From NCBI GenBank assembly GCA_033060915.1, contig CM065387.1:44161501-44225500 (forward strand): a stretch of DNA of 64,000 bases, written 5' to 3'. The position numbers were made by a program, and so were the translations under genes. This document shows, piece by piece, positions 50,831-64,000 of this stretch. How positions within the stretch are numbered: the stretch's first letter is position 1; each line of letters starts with the position of its first letter. A model generated the notes under the pieces. The model did no database searches. It saw only the letters and a program-made list of their open reading frames with translations, and had not been told where the DNA came from. This DNA comes from Euryodendron excelsum. Lineage: Eukaryota > Streptophyta > Magnoliopsida > Ericales > Pentaphylacaceae.

Positions 50831-50850
50831 TCCGGCAACGGCGTCAAAAC
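50831..50850 (-). promoter_or_regulatory. Primer binding site of TE-B, tRNA-Asp type
   Basis: On the minus strand, GTTTTGACGCCGTTGCCGGA starts 2 bases after the 5' LTR end. It matches the complement of the tRNA-Asp(GTC) 3' end (TGGCGCCGTTGCCGGGG) with few mismatches, as is usual for Athila elements. Confidence 0.8.
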
Positions 50851-50851
50851 T

Positions 50852-52541
50852 TGACTAGCCCCCAAATTCAGTATTCCTACAAATAGAGTTAGCACCCCGC
50901 AAGAGTACGGGGGTCGCAATGAAATATAAATCAGAAGATCCGGTATCGTTCTCTCCCAAGGGACCTAGTCAAATATAGGCTCTAGCACTCACCTCACACT
51001 AACCTTAACTAGGGTTGAATTGCAATAAAAGGGGAATTGGATCTAAAATAAAAAAAGGAAAATAAAAAGACCGAAAATGTTTTAGGTTTTTTATGATGGT
51101 TTTGAATTACTAACCTATTGCAATGGAAATTAAAGCAATTAACACTAGACAATTAAAGTAAAGCAAAGTGAAAATAGAATTAAAGCAATTAAAAGGGAAT
51201 CGGGCTCAAATGATCCAATGACTCGATTTCATCCAAGGTTTCCAATGGGGTTTATAACTCAAATCAAACACAACATTTAAGAAAAACGATAATTCTTAAG
51301 AAATTGAAATTAGATACATGTTCAATGGGGAATCAAAGGTTAATACCACCGATTCAACTTAGTCAATATCAAATTTGTGGTTTGTGTATTGATTAGTCAA
51401 ATATAGTCAATAACCTAGGTTTTCTAAAGTATCTTCAATCAATTGTTGGGAATAAATTTCTAGCAATTGTGGAGTATTTTTCTAGTCAAGAGTCCTAAAT
51501 TAATACCATTGATTTGGGTGATGAAATTCCCCAAACTTAGTCAATAATCTAAGTTTTCTAAAATTCCACACCTAATTACTAGAAAGTTGAATTCTAAAAA
51601 AATATAACAATTAATCTATGAGATACCTCCAATTAAATTCCTTGGATTATTTTGGTGATTTTCACATTTAAACCCAATGTAAATTCTAGCTACTTGAATA
51701 TATCATGAAAAACATGTAAGAATGTAAAGAAAGCATGTATAGACTTAAATCTAAAATTTACTTGAATATTAAAGATGTTTGGTTACAAAGAAAATGCAAG
51801 AAAGTGCAATAAAATACAATACAATGGAAGAAAACTACAAGTTTTACAACTATACTACAATTACAAAGCTAAATCTAAGCTAAAAATGAAGAAAAATGAA
51901 AAAAACCAACCTTGGAGAAGCTCTCCCGCCGCCTCCTTGCTCAAAACAAACCCTCCCTCCTCAAAAACTATACAAAAAACCTTAAAAATGCCGTTTCGGA
52001 CGGAAAAAATACAATATGGATGAAGAGTAACCGTCCGAATACCGTTCAGACGGGTGAACAGTGACCGTCCGATGAACAGAGACCATCTGATGAACAGTGA
52101 CCATTCGGACGCACCATTTGATGAAAAGTGACCATTCGAACGCACCGTTCGGATAGGCACTATTCACAGATTCGGTCTATCAACTTTCCAGCTCGATTTT
52201 GACTATCTTAGAAGCCGATTTAGCCGATACACATTAGATGACAAGTTGTAGCTCTTGAAGTATTCTTTCCAATTCCATAAAAATAGCTCAATCGGACATC
52301 AGGGTGAAAAGTTGTGGCCAAAATACCAAGACAGGTTGGACTTCTCATCACTGGTTTGCTCGTTTTGTACCCACTTTGATCATTCTTTGCGTCTATTTGC
52401 CCTTATTAACTCCTATAACCTACAAAACACACAAAAAATAGAATTAAACAAATATCTAACTAAAATAAGATAATTAACTACAATCCAAGTCTAATAATGT
52501 GCAAATTAAGGGTTTATGATTACACTTTTAAGACGTAATCA
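50852..52541 (-). repeat. TE-B 5' LTR (1690 bp)
   Basis: Matches 45566-47273 end to end with small indels. The terminal stem has one mutation (ACGTC instead of ACACC). Palindrome cluster at about 52030-52160. Confidence 0.92.
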
Positions 52542-52546
52542 TTTAT

Positions 52547-53949
52547 CCTTACCATGAGAGCTTTAGTAAAGCCCATCCTTATTCTAACCCCTACCAAGAG
52601 CAAGTTCATCCCACCTCTCCTTACAATAGCACACTAGAGTTCACTCTAGAGAATACACTAGAGGACGCCCTACAACCATTCATGCAAATGCAAAATGGTG
52701 TATCTAGGATAGGCAAAGCTCTTGAATCCCAAGATCAACTTCTTGATAATATAAAAGGTCACTTGACCCTATTAATGCAAATCTTGGGTGTTCAAGAGGG
52801 GGAAGAGATTTCCATCCAATCTCAACCCAATTCTCATGGACAAGTGCTTGAAAGTGATTCCAATTTAACTCTACATCAAGTGCAAGTCCATCCCATCAAG
52901 CAATTTCATGCATCACTAACCTTAGGAATATGGGTATCATTGATCAAACCATCATTCCCCAAGAGTGTGAGTCTAGGGAAAAAGCTCCTAGGGTAAGTGA
53001 GGAAACTATTGAAGATCATGATAGGGATAAAGGACTCACGAGAGAGGAGCCCATGATTAAGGCTTCCAAGCACGACAAGATCGAGGAAAAGAGTGATGAA
53101 GAAACTAGTGATAGAGAAAAGGAGTCCAAGAAGGTCAAAAATGATGAAGAACATATTGATGACCCTATAGAGAGAACTATTACCTTTGATGAAGATCTTG
53201 AACTTTTAGATGTCGAGGAATGTGCAAATGAATGGGGATTTGTTATTTTAGAGGATGTGTCCACCATGTTAGAGGGTCAAGCGACCTTTACCCTTAAACC
53301 TCTAGAACTTAGTCTTAGCACACCAACTCCTTTGAAGCTTGAACCCCCGCTATTCGAACCAATTACCTTTCCTCTATGCAAACAACTAGAGAGAGGAGTT
53401 CGAGATTGAGAACTCCAAACAAGAAGAGAAGAGTGAGGATTTTGGTTTATTAAATGTTGGGAATGTACATGTCAAAGCAGATGATGTTGGTCTAGAGGTC
53501 ATTCCTATTATATCTGTAGGTCATGAAACCATACATTTCCACCTTTAGCACCTAGTCCTACACCTCCGGAGTCTTTGGAGCTCCATGCCCCAACATTAGA
53601 GCCCATTATCCTTCTTATTGCCGACCAACAAAAAGAAGGGGAGGGTTAATTGCTTCATATCATGAACTTTATTGGCACTTTTGTGCATGATTATTTTGTA
53701 TTTTTTATATTTTGTGACCCTTTTTACCCTTTTGTTATGGCCCTTTTTACCCTTTTGACATTTTATAACCCTTTTTACCCTTTTGTTATTGGCACTTTTG
53801 TCCATGATCAATTGCTTCATATCATGAGCTTCATTGAGTTCATCAAAGGGGTTACCATTGTCTATTGTTATGTTTGTTTGAATTCTTTAAAAGTTGCAAG
53901 AGTTGATGTGTGGGATGATGGCAAATTTTTACTTTGTGGTATTGGGTGA
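52547..53949 (+). pseudogene. Orphan ORF of TE-C, C-terminal part (continues after nested TE-B)
   Basis: It resumes with YQEQVHPTSPYNS (about 52590) and a coiled-coil-like segment LEDALQPFMQMQNGVSRIGKALE...NIKGHLTLLMQ. A frameshift near 52930 leads to a highly charged Glu/Lys region (52930-53409). After another break the frame at 53650-53949 gives the tail FIGTFVHD..., EFIKGVTIVYCYV, VWDDGKFLLCGIG. Within the tail a TTTTACCCTTTTG-type repeat near 53713-53790 has expanded the hydrophobic part. The order matches the TE-B ORF. Confidence 0.6.
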
Positions 53950-56242
<2,293 letters not shown>

Positions 56243-56303
56243 TTTTGCTAGGGATTAGCAAAAAATAAGTTGGGAGGTGTGATTGCACTCTAAAAGTGCA
56301 ATT
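56243..56303 (+). promoter_or_regulatory. Polypurine tract with flanking hairpins (TE-C)
   Basis: The upstream arms are TTTTGCTA and TAGCAAAA (56243-56263). The tract AAGTTGGGAGGTG is next. The U3 start has arms ATTGCACT and AGTGCAAT around CTAAA (56282-56302). Confidence 0.75.
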
Positions 56304-57744
56304 ACAGCACCTTAATTTACCATTTGTTAGCTTTAGTTTAGGAGTTCATATGCTTCTTTAATAAGATTTTAGTATTAACTAAGTTATCTTGCTTTGTATT
56401 GGTTTTGAGATTAATTTGGAGGGTTTCAGGTGTATTTCAGATAAAGGGAGAGTGTTTTTCAAGAGGATTCTGTCAAGGTACAAGCCGTTGAAACTGTGGT
56501 ACAACTAGCTGAAGCATGCAGAGCTGAAATTTTGGAGGGCCAAATCTCCCAAACCAGAAAGACTACAGGGCCCATAATATATTGATTTCATATAATTTTG
56601 TGAGAGCTATTCAGATATGATGTCCGTACGTACAATGGTTCAACCACGTCCGATGTTCAGATAGTACGTACGCCTGCAAATATTTTCAAACTTCAGAGAA
56701 CTGCAATCAGCGTATTGGCCACCATACGAAGACCGTACATACAATAGCCCAACCATACGTATGGTGATCAGACTGTACATACAGTCCCGTCAGTCCCTGT
56801 TTTATTTTCACTGTTATAAATACGGCTTTGTACGGGATTTAGGGATCTCTCTCATGTTTGTTAAGTTTTCTTAGATTTCTTGGTATTTAGGAGTAGTTTA
56901 GTTATAAGAAACTTTATTTTCCTTTACTTTCTTACACTTTCCTTCATTTTTCTTGTATCCAAACAATACATTTTCCTACTTTTTAATGCAAGATCTACTT
57001 TATCTTATACTTTCTATCATGGAATCAGGTAGTTAGTTTTCAATTGGGTTCAATTGTGAAGAATACTTGAAGAATTCAAAGCTTCATTGAATGTATCCCA
57101 TGATTTCATTATTTCATCATCTAGGATTGATAATTCTTTCTTAGTTGATGGTTGGATCTCTCAGAACTCCTATATTATTGATTATGCTTGACAATTACAA
57201 GTCACAATTTAGCAATTATGATTGGGAATTGATCAAGTCGATTGTATTAATATAGGGCTCTCATCTTGATAATACATCAAACTATCCATTGACATTGAAT
57301 TCATATGGTTTTCAAAAACAAATCCTTCGAATTGCTACCCTTGATTGTGGTTTAGTAATTTGAGTTATAAACCTTCAACAACAACTTCAAATTCTTTGGG
57401 TGTTTGGATCAATTGAGCTCAATCGTTTTCTCAAATCTCTTTAGTATTCTCTTTGTTTTGACCATTAGCTTTTAATAGATTATTACTTTAATTAGATAAT
57501 TAGAACATCATCACAATTCAAAACCCAAAAGATTTTTGGTTTTTTTTCTCTTTTTCTTAGATTCAATTTACTTAGTTGCTATGCAATTCGAGTTAGTTTA
57601 ATGTTTTGTCAAGTGTTATTAGCCTATATTTGGCTTGGTCCTCGAGGAAATCGACCCCGGTCCTCACCGGGTTTTATAATTCAATCGTGATACCCGTTCT
57701 CTTGTAGGGAAGCTCAAATTTACATCATCTTCAAGAGCGATTCA
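56280..57744 (+). repeat. TE-C 3' LTR (1465 bp)
   Basis: Starts TGATTGCACTC and ends GCGATTCA. It carries CCGTACGTAC-type palindromes from 56624, TTCAAACTTCAGAGA at 56686, and a TATA box near 56815. The LTR pair differs visibly, including indels, consistent with an old insertion. Confidence 0.85.
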
Positions 57745-58145
57745 CATTCCATCTAAGGATCTATTGGAGGCAAGTGTTGTACACGTTATTTATTGTTTCT
57801 TTGTTTCAAAAAGCAAAAGCTCACTACTAAAAATGGAACCTTTTGTGATGGTAAAGTTGCCGTCACAACTCCCATCATAAAAACTCCTTTTTGTGATGGC
57901 ATTTTCGCGACGGCTACCATCCCATCACAAATAGTTGCCTTTTGTGATAGCGTGCTGTGATAGGATTTTTCCCGTCTGAAATGGGTTACCATTTGCAACG
58001 GCATTTTTGGCATGGCACTTTCCCGTCACAAATGTAAAATGAAATGATGTCCTTTCATTTGGCAGGACTTAAGTTTCCCTTTCCCGGCTTTTTCTTTCTT
58101 TCTCGAAAAACCCTTGGTAATTGCCAATCTCTATCTGCAGGCCAA

Positions 58146-58148
<3 letters not shown>

Positions 58149-58187
<39 letters not shown>
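58149..58187. repeat. (CT)n microsatellite
   Basis: About 19 CT units just inside the CACTA-like element, followed by GAACCCTAG and a C/T-rich leader-like region (58190-58400) resembling a plant 5' UTR. Confidence 0.95.
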
Positions 58188-58188
<1 letters not shown>

Positions 58189-58860
58189 AACCCTAGTTCG
58201 CCTTCACCCTCCACCAACACCATTGCTGTCGCCTTCACCCTCCACCAGCGCTGCCGCCGTCAATTCCTTTTCCCCTCTTTTAAGGTGGAAGCCAAAAACC
58301 CTAGCCTCCACCAGTGCTGCCGCCCTCCACCAACCCCACAAGTTAGTTTCTTTGTAACCCTGAACTCTGATTAATTTTCCACTGAAGTTACCCCCTCCCA
58401 CCGAATATATGTGATACTTGAGCCTTCACCGCAAGAACTTCCACCATACCTGTCAATTGCTTTGCTATGAGTCCTTTATCTTATTTTTCATATTCTTTTA
58501 AGTGGCATGCTCTCCATTTCTTTGGTGCTTAAATTGATGATTATCTAGTTATCTCCATGGTGCTTTTCTCATTATTATTTTCCCCTGAATCTAGATTCTA
58601 GACATGCTAGTCCTCATTAATAGGCATGTTCTACCACAAGTTGCCTCACTTAAGAGAGCAATGGTATTGTATACTTCCTTTTAACTTGGCCATGAGCATT
58701 CCTATTTTGAAGTGACGGTTTTGTTAATTTTTTAGAAGAGATGGTGAAGCTATGGGAAAAGAACTTTGAGCTCTCTCCCTGTGCTTCAGGGCTTCTTGCT
58801 GTGTACTATACTACAGATAGGACATGCTGATGCATATCTTTTGAGAATTTTTTGTCGCAG

Positions 58861-59482
58861 GCTAACAAGAAACATGAGAAACAGAGCTTATGATATACTT
58901 GTCCAAATTAGCCATGCCTGTGGGGATGAAGAGAAATGTAGAAAAAAGAACTTGTATCAATTTTTTGACATGGTACGAAATCTGCTGTTTTCTTATAATG
59001 AAAATCAATTTGTCGACGTTGAAGTTGTAGCCTTCTTTCCTAATTTTCATGGTCACAGGTTTTTAGAGGCCTGGCTGGCAAGAGTCAGTCGAAACCCCTC
59101 ATATGATCAGTGCAGCAGTGAAAGGCTTAGCTCGTTTGGCTTATGAATTTTCTGATCTTGTTTCTACTACTTATAATGTTCTCCCATCTACATTTCTCCT
59201 CCTTCAGAGAAAGAACAGGGAGATGATTAAAGTTTGTTCCCCTCTTTATTTTATACATTCTGTTTTCCTATTAGTTTGGTTTAAACAAACAGTACATGGT
59301 TAATAGATCATAGTTCCTTGACCTTTCTTTTTTTTTTTTTTTTTTTGTCTTATTCAAAGATTTGATTTTCTTTATTTTGCTTTTGTGCAGGCTAATCTAG
59401 GTCTGTTGAAGGTATCGGTGGCCAAGTCACAAGCTGAGGGGTCTACTGAAGTGGCAAGATGGCAATAAGGACCATTTTAAAG
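58861..59482 (+). pseudogene. RRP12: Fragment of RRP12-like (ribosomal RNA processing) gene, three exons with introns kept
   Basis: Exon pieces 58861-58972, 59059-59231 and 59391-59482 have intact splice borders (CAG| and |GT). They read, after correcting frames, RNRAYDILVQI and LYQFFDM; then GLAG and ISAAVKGLARLAYEFSD...LPSTFLLLQRKNRE; then ANLGLLKV..AKSQAEG and WQDGNKDHFK. These follow the conserved C-terminal half of plant RRP12-like HEAT-repeat proteins, nuclear factors in ribosome subunit export and rRNA maturation. Frameshifts near 58875 and 59100 and an internal deletion in the third piece make it non-functional. Kept introns mean capture of genomic DNA, not a cDNA copy. The identification rests on recall of the family, not a search. 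Confidence 0.75.
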
Positions 59483-60480
59483 GTATTGTTTTCCTCTAAC
59501 TTGGGTGTTTCAGCTTTCAGAATAGTACCAACTGTTAGATGGATTTGTCTACCTCTAAGCTGGTTTTCTGCAAGTTTACAATGTACTTTTAGCAAGTAAT
59601 TGAACTATAATTGATTAGTTTGTAACAGGTAATATGCTTCATAAAAATGTTTCATTATACAAGGTTTCTAAAAAATTGGTTAATTTTTGGTCGTGATTAC
59701 TATGTATATGCTATTATGATTATTAACAATTGGGATCTACTGTATGATAGATTTCACAAATTAGATTTATATGCATTTAACTTGTATGCTGTAGATTGAT
59801 GCCCCACTTTGAATGTTGGTAATCACAAACTTGGAATATGATTGTGATCAGGTAGAACTTTTGTCATGGAGGTAAAGGTTAAGAAAACATTAGTGTTCCA
59901 ACATAAGAGAAGGCTTAAATCAACCAAACATTAGCATGCCATTATCTTCAATCTACATTTCCGAACAGTATTGCTACTAAAGAATTGGATTCTTTTTTAA
60001 TTTTTTATTTTCCTCTTCATTTATTTCTTACTATTAGAATTTTGCCATCTTGCTTTGCTGGATAACATTTTGTCTAGCAAAGTCCGTACATATTACAATC
60101 GAAGCTATGACAAAAGCATATCTGCTATCAATGCTTTTACCTATATTTCGACACTGCGGACTTTTAGGTTTCTGCCAAATCAACTATTTGAATTTATATA
60201 TTTTTTAATTGGTTATGTCACTTGAATTTGATATTCTTAGACTTAAATTTAATTTATATTTCAATATTAGAAAGTAGAATGTCTTGAGCTCCAAATTCTA
60301 GTTGCTTTTGACCTGATAAACTGTTTTATTCATGTTGATGACAAAGATTTTATATCCCTAGGAAGATTTTGTTTTATTTTATTTTGGATATTTAAGTTCA
60401 AAACTTTTCCCCTTCTTTTGGATTTGATTATGGTTTAACATCTAGTTTTGGTTTCTTTATAGAAACCTGCATAAATTTTG
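59483..60480. other. Body of the CACTA-like element without recognisable gene
   Basis: A/T-rich DNA; nothing supportable seen. Confidence 0.4.
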
Positions 60481-61005
60481 GGTTCTTTAGGTTTCTGGGA
60501 TCTACAGTTCAAAATTTCCAAACGGCATCAGAATAGCCCAAAACTTGGTACGTAGCATGGTCTAGGCATGGGTGAAGCGTGGGTACTGATGGAACAATCA
60601 CGCAACTTTCGGTTTAGGAGTTACAACATATTTTCCGTTTAAGAACAAGTTAAATTTTAAAGTCTTAAAGTTTCGGGAATCTACGGCTCAAAATTCACAA
60701 ACGGCCTCATAACAACTCCAAACTTAGTATGTAGCACGGTATAGGCACGGGTGATGCGTGGAGATTGACGAAACAATCACAGAACTCTCGGTTTAGGAGT
60801 TATAATATTTTTTTCGATTCAAAACAAGTTAAATTTTAAAGTCTTAAGTTTCGAAAATTTATGACTTAAAATCCCAAAACGACCTCAGAATAGCCTCAAA
60901 CTTAGTACGTAGCACGGTTTAGGCACGTGTGACGCATGGGGACTGATGGCACAGTCTTCGAATTTTCAGTTTGGGAGTTAGAGCAAAAAGTTCATTTTTA
61001 ATGGT
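60481..61005 (+). repeat. Three tandem copies of a roughly 180-bp unit
   Basis: Units start near 60481, 60661 and 60840. Each has TCTACGGCTCAAAAT-like and GTAGCACGGT-TAGGCACG words in the same order and ends GTTTAGGAGTTA or a close variant. The copies have diverged, with differences every few bases. Confidence 0.85.
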
Positions 61006-61720
61006 TAATTTATTTTAAATTGCTTATTAAAATATTATATATGTAGTTGTAGGATTGTGTAGACGTAAGTTTGATTGGTTCTGGGCTTCCAAAACTCGAG
61101 TTAGCAGAGTGACTTCTTGTTAGTATAGACCCATTATCAAAGTGGATGAAAAACCCATGGGTCCAAATTTCTATAAAGTTTTTGTTGAAAATTCAAGAAA
61201 TCCTATTGCTCTTTTAGAAAGACTACGCAAAGACATTACCACTGTGAGAGAATTGGTTGCCCGACACGTTGTATGAAAATCTATTGATGTAAATTACAAC
61301 TTTATTTCAATTTTTTCATTCATCATATATATATATACATATTTAACTTTTTAATTAATTATATTGTTGTTATTTTATTTTTACTCAGGTTATTCAAAAG
61401 GACTAAGTTGTTGTTGTTCATGATCTAGAGTGCCCAGTCAATTTATGTTTTTGAGTATTTATTGAGAAAGTATTAATGTTAGACAATTGGTTTTGTATTT
61501 TGGATGAAAGAAACTGGTTTTGTATTTTCGATGCATTGACATTTATTTATTTTTGGTTTTTGCATTTTGGATGAATTGATGATGAGGATTAATAGTAAAT
61601 GTATCTGTATAATAAAATACAACTTTTTTTAAAAAATGTCTCCCTCACATTTGTATCCGACAGCTCAAATACAGTTTTGAATTGCTTTCAATAGTTGAGA
61701 TCAGTTGAACCTTTTGTCCC

Positions 61721-62934
61721 TGATTGCTCCCAAAAAGGATGATACTTAACCACAAGTGTACGGTCGCGATGTAGCAATAATTTCTCGTAAGTACGAGATC
61801 GATCGCACAGAGAATATGGTTTACGCAAATAGAAAAACTTACCGTGGATCAAAAATCTTAGGAAAAACACTTCAATAAACAAAAATTTGATTTTGGGTTG
61901 AAAAAAGATGTGTTATCTAATTTAAACTAAGAAATAAAGAGTCTTGGAATCAATCGTTCTAACCAATTGCGTATCTTGGAATTCTGAAGGAGATTATTTA
62001 ATAACTCAAATCCTTCAACTACGTCGCGAGTCTCAGATTCGGAAGATTTAACGATAAAAACAAGTGTTCTTCAAAACTTCAACTTCTAAAATAAATCGGG
62101 TTGTTAGAATCAAGGACGAGTACTATCGATTCGTGCAGCACATATACTGAATATAGATTCACGCATAAATGTTACCGAACATAATTAAACGTCCAGGTTT
62201 TTTAAGGTTTCTAGAACGAAAAAGAAGAAGAAAGAAGAAACAGAAAATTTAACTTTAAAACCAAGAACAAACCTCCTTTGTTCATCCAAGATATTCAATT
62301 GATCTTCACAATTAATCCCAATATCAAATCTAGCTACTCATCATAATCATAGATATGCAAAGTTGTATTGAAAATATATTGAAAGACTGAGCAATCTGGT
62401 TACAGGAATTGAAAACTGAATGAAAACTATGAATAAACTAGTCTAATCTACTCCTTAAACCCCTAGAAAAATGTCAACCCTAGCAATCCTTAACATCCTC
62501 CAATAATAACAACAATCTTAGCTTATATAGGCAGTAGAAATAATAGGAAACCTCACCGCACCATTCGAACGGCCTGGCCCACCGTTCGAACGCCTAATTA
62601 ACCGTTCAAACAGTCTTCTAATGCTCTTCAGACAACTTTTATGCTCTCTGAATCTATCGAACGCACTTTGAACATGAACTTGACGTGAGACCGTTCAATG
62701 TGCCGTTCGAATGCTTTTGTATACTGTTCGAACGCCCTTGAGGACCGTTCAAAAGCACTTCGAACACTTAATCCAATTGAACGCGAATTTGTCCTTTTTA
62801 AACTCGGATTCCTAAAAATATACATAAAACTAAGTTAGTAATGAATTAGGACTAAAAACAATATAATTAAACATATTCTAAGACTAACAAATAATTAATT
62901 AAAGCATGTAGATGGTACTTCTAGAGTACAATCA
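61721..62934 (-). repeat. TE-E solo LTR (1214 bp)
   Basis: Plus strand TGATTGCTCCC...GAGTACAATCA, flanked by a perfect GTCCC duplication (61716-61720 and 62935-62939). On its own strand it starts TGATTGTACTC with an 8-of-9 pair stem to AGTACCATC. U3 palindromes CCATTCGAACGG and CCGTTCGAACGC lie at 62561-62593, with further half sites to 62770. A TATA-like TATATAAGC lies near 62522 on the minus strand. Confidence 0.9.
62561..62770 (-). promoter_or_regulatory. U3 palindrome cluster of TE-E (CCGTTCGAACGG type)
   Basis: Two 11-of-12 matches (62561-62572, 62582-62593) and about six half sites (for example 62690-62740) lie between the LTR start and a TATA-like box. Confidence 0.55.
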
Positions 62935-62939
62935 GTCCC

Positions 62940-63097
62940 AAACCCAAATCCCGCCCAAGAAGGTGAAATTCCTAATTTACCCTTGCTTTTCGTATCTCCC
63001 AATAAAGACGCCAATGGATCTCTACCAAACATCACATGCCTCTCTCTTCCCTTACTGTCATCACATTACAATTCCTAAAACCAGTTTGAAATATCAC

Positions 63098-63144
<47 letters not shown>

Positions 63145-64000
63145 AGTTAAACCCACCTTCATCTCCTCCATGCTCGGGAACCAAACCACCACTGAAGCCC
63201 CAAACCACCCATCTCCTCTCTTATCTCACCTTCATCTTTTCGACGGTGGGAAATTTCCAGTGGTGCTTTTTTAGGTTAAACCCAGTTGCCTCACACTTTC
63301 TCTCTCTAAAAGCCTTCATCTTTCGTACTTTATTTCTCAAACAAATCCCATAGCCGACATGAAATCTCTCCTCTCCGTCTCTCTCTTTCTCTCCCCCTAA
63401 AAAAAACCACAACTAGCCAAGCCACCCTTATGGCCACTAGCTCCACTCCCTCACAGTCACCACCAACCATGGTGGAAGAAACCCAGCTACCTACCTCACA
63501 CTTTCTCTCTCGAAAACTATGTTAAAAAATAGTACAGAGTCAAATGCTCTCTCTCAAGCCAACAAACTCGAATGGGTAATGAGGTGCGGCTACGAAAGCT
63601 TCTACCACAACCAGTGGTCATGGTATTTTAGGGTCTAAGAGGTGAGATAGTGAAGAGATGGTTTTGGGTTTTGTTCACTATGGGTGCTGCACAAGAGATG
63701 GAAACCAAACTACTAAAGAAGAGTCAATCAATTAGTTCATTCATATTTAAACTAACGTGAAAAAGAAAAGAAAAGAGTTAAAGAGTGCCTCACCAAATGA
63801 AGTTCTAACAATTTTTAATTTGGTTCTTTCTTTTCCGCCTTCTTTAAGTTGCTTGGTCATGTATGGCATGGAATTCAAACGAAACAACCTTACCTTCCTT
63901 CTTTGGAGAGAGAAAGAATGAACCTCCAAGTCATTAATTAAGAAACAAAGAAAAATCGACATTATCCATTTTGTTCATCTTCTTTGAACAAAGTTGTTCA
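62940..64000. other. Unassigned right-end region
   Basis: C/T-rich on the plus strand, with a (CT)n microsatellite at 63099-63140 and several CTCTCTCTC patches. Short ORFs (for example 62912-63274) are low complexity and match nothing I recognise. It may be the rest of the host of TE-E, possibly the CACTA-like element, or a gene leader continuing to the right. Confidence 0.4.
63099..63140. repeat. (CT)n microsatellite
   Basis: About 20 CT units. Confidence 0.95.

Larger units (their letters stand above)
45566..52541 (-). mobile_element. TE-B full-length non-autonomous LTR element (6976 bp), nested in TE-C
   Basis: Both LTRs are present (1690 and 1708 bp), with a perfect TTTAT duplication (45561-45565 and 52542-52546), a tRNA-Asp-type primer site next to the right LTR, and a polypurine tract next to the left LTR. 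The internal region holds only the orphan ORF and a long noncoding tail; no protease, reverse transcriptase or integrase. It therefore needs enzymes in trans, plausibly from an Athila element such as TE-A (inference). Confidence 0.92.
57822..61450 (+). mobile_element. CACTA-like DNA transposon, left end and body (right end not found)
   Basis: Begins CACTACTAAAAATGG at 57822. The left 230 bp contain repeated inverted words of the type TTTTGTGATGG / CCGTCACAA (57840-58035), the subterminal pattern of CACTA elements. Copy I of the duplicated segment reads GAAAAGCTAAGC where this copy changes from AAAAGCT to CACTA, so the left boundary is exact. No matching TAGTG end and no transposase were found. 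The body holds an RRP12 fragment, a tandem repeat, and a short coding-like stretch (about 61131-61277, FYKVFVENSRNPIALLERLR) that I do not recognise. The right limit given is a guess. Confidence 0.6.

Noticed and set aside
61100..61700. Right-hand CACTA terminus
   Set aside because: No inverted copy of CACTACTAAAAATGG and no rejoining to the sequence expected from copy I (AAGCTTCATAAAATTAG) was found up to 64000.

Overview
This is plant nuclear DNA, almost certainly from an angiosperm and probably a eudicot. The evidence is an intron-containing secreted polygalacturonase, Athila-type Ty3/gypsy elements whose primer site matches tRNA-Asp, an L1-type plant LINE, a short-LTR Ty1/copia remnant, and a CACTA end. 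About four fifths of the window is nested transposable elements. I found one intact host gene, a GH28 polygalacturonase (minus strand, four exons, 17014-19702, 390 aa). A second host-derived sequence is a broken fragment of RRP12 (58861-59482) carried inside a CACTA-like element. TE-A to TE-F are local labels used only here.

Layout. 1-8983: 3' portion of an Athila-like element (TE-A1): pol pseudogene, a spacer with a promoter-like module, an env-position ORF, a long noncoding tail, and the 3' LTR. 8984-9595: LTR remnant of TE-B, reversed. 9596-13318: a second TE-A 3' end. 13319-15133: tail and 3' LTR of TE-D. This block reads as A1 inserted in B, B in A2 and A2 in D. 15134-22830: the polygalacturonase gene and its flanks. 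22832-23921: mini copia element. 24813-41991: one LINE of about 6.5 kb net, expanded to 17 kb by two TE-B solo LTRs, one TE-A solo LTR, and an LTR element without coding sequence (TE-F) that itself holds a TE-A solo LTR. 42006-43264: a copy of the polygalacturonase upstream region (paralogue at about 21040-22260). 43265-57744: TE-C element with a complete, reversed TE-B element (45566-52541) nested in it. 57822 to at least 61.4 kb: CACTA-like element with the RRP12 fragment and a triple tandem repeat. 61721-62934: TE-E solo LTR. 62940-64000: unassigned.

Nearly every insertion can be bounded exactly because target-site duplications survive: CTTGG, ATAAT, GTTAT, TTTAT, GTCCC, TAGTT and an imperfect ATTGC/ACTGC. 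The PG-upstream duplication also supplies empty paralogous sites for the LINE, TE-C and the CACTA element.

The most unusual signal is in the LTR families A to E. They clearly share ancestry: same LTR start, similar U5, and the same tail upstream of the polypurine tract in A to D. Yet each carries in U3 its own cluster of a 12-bp palindrome of form CCG-NNCGNN-CGG, with a family-specific core: A ATCGAT, B TCCGGA/TCCGAA, C TACGTA, D TGCGCA, E TTCGAA. In addition, the polypurine tract in A to D lies between two short hairpins whose stems change in a compensatory way between families. I know of no description of either feature; database comparison would be needed to establish novelty.
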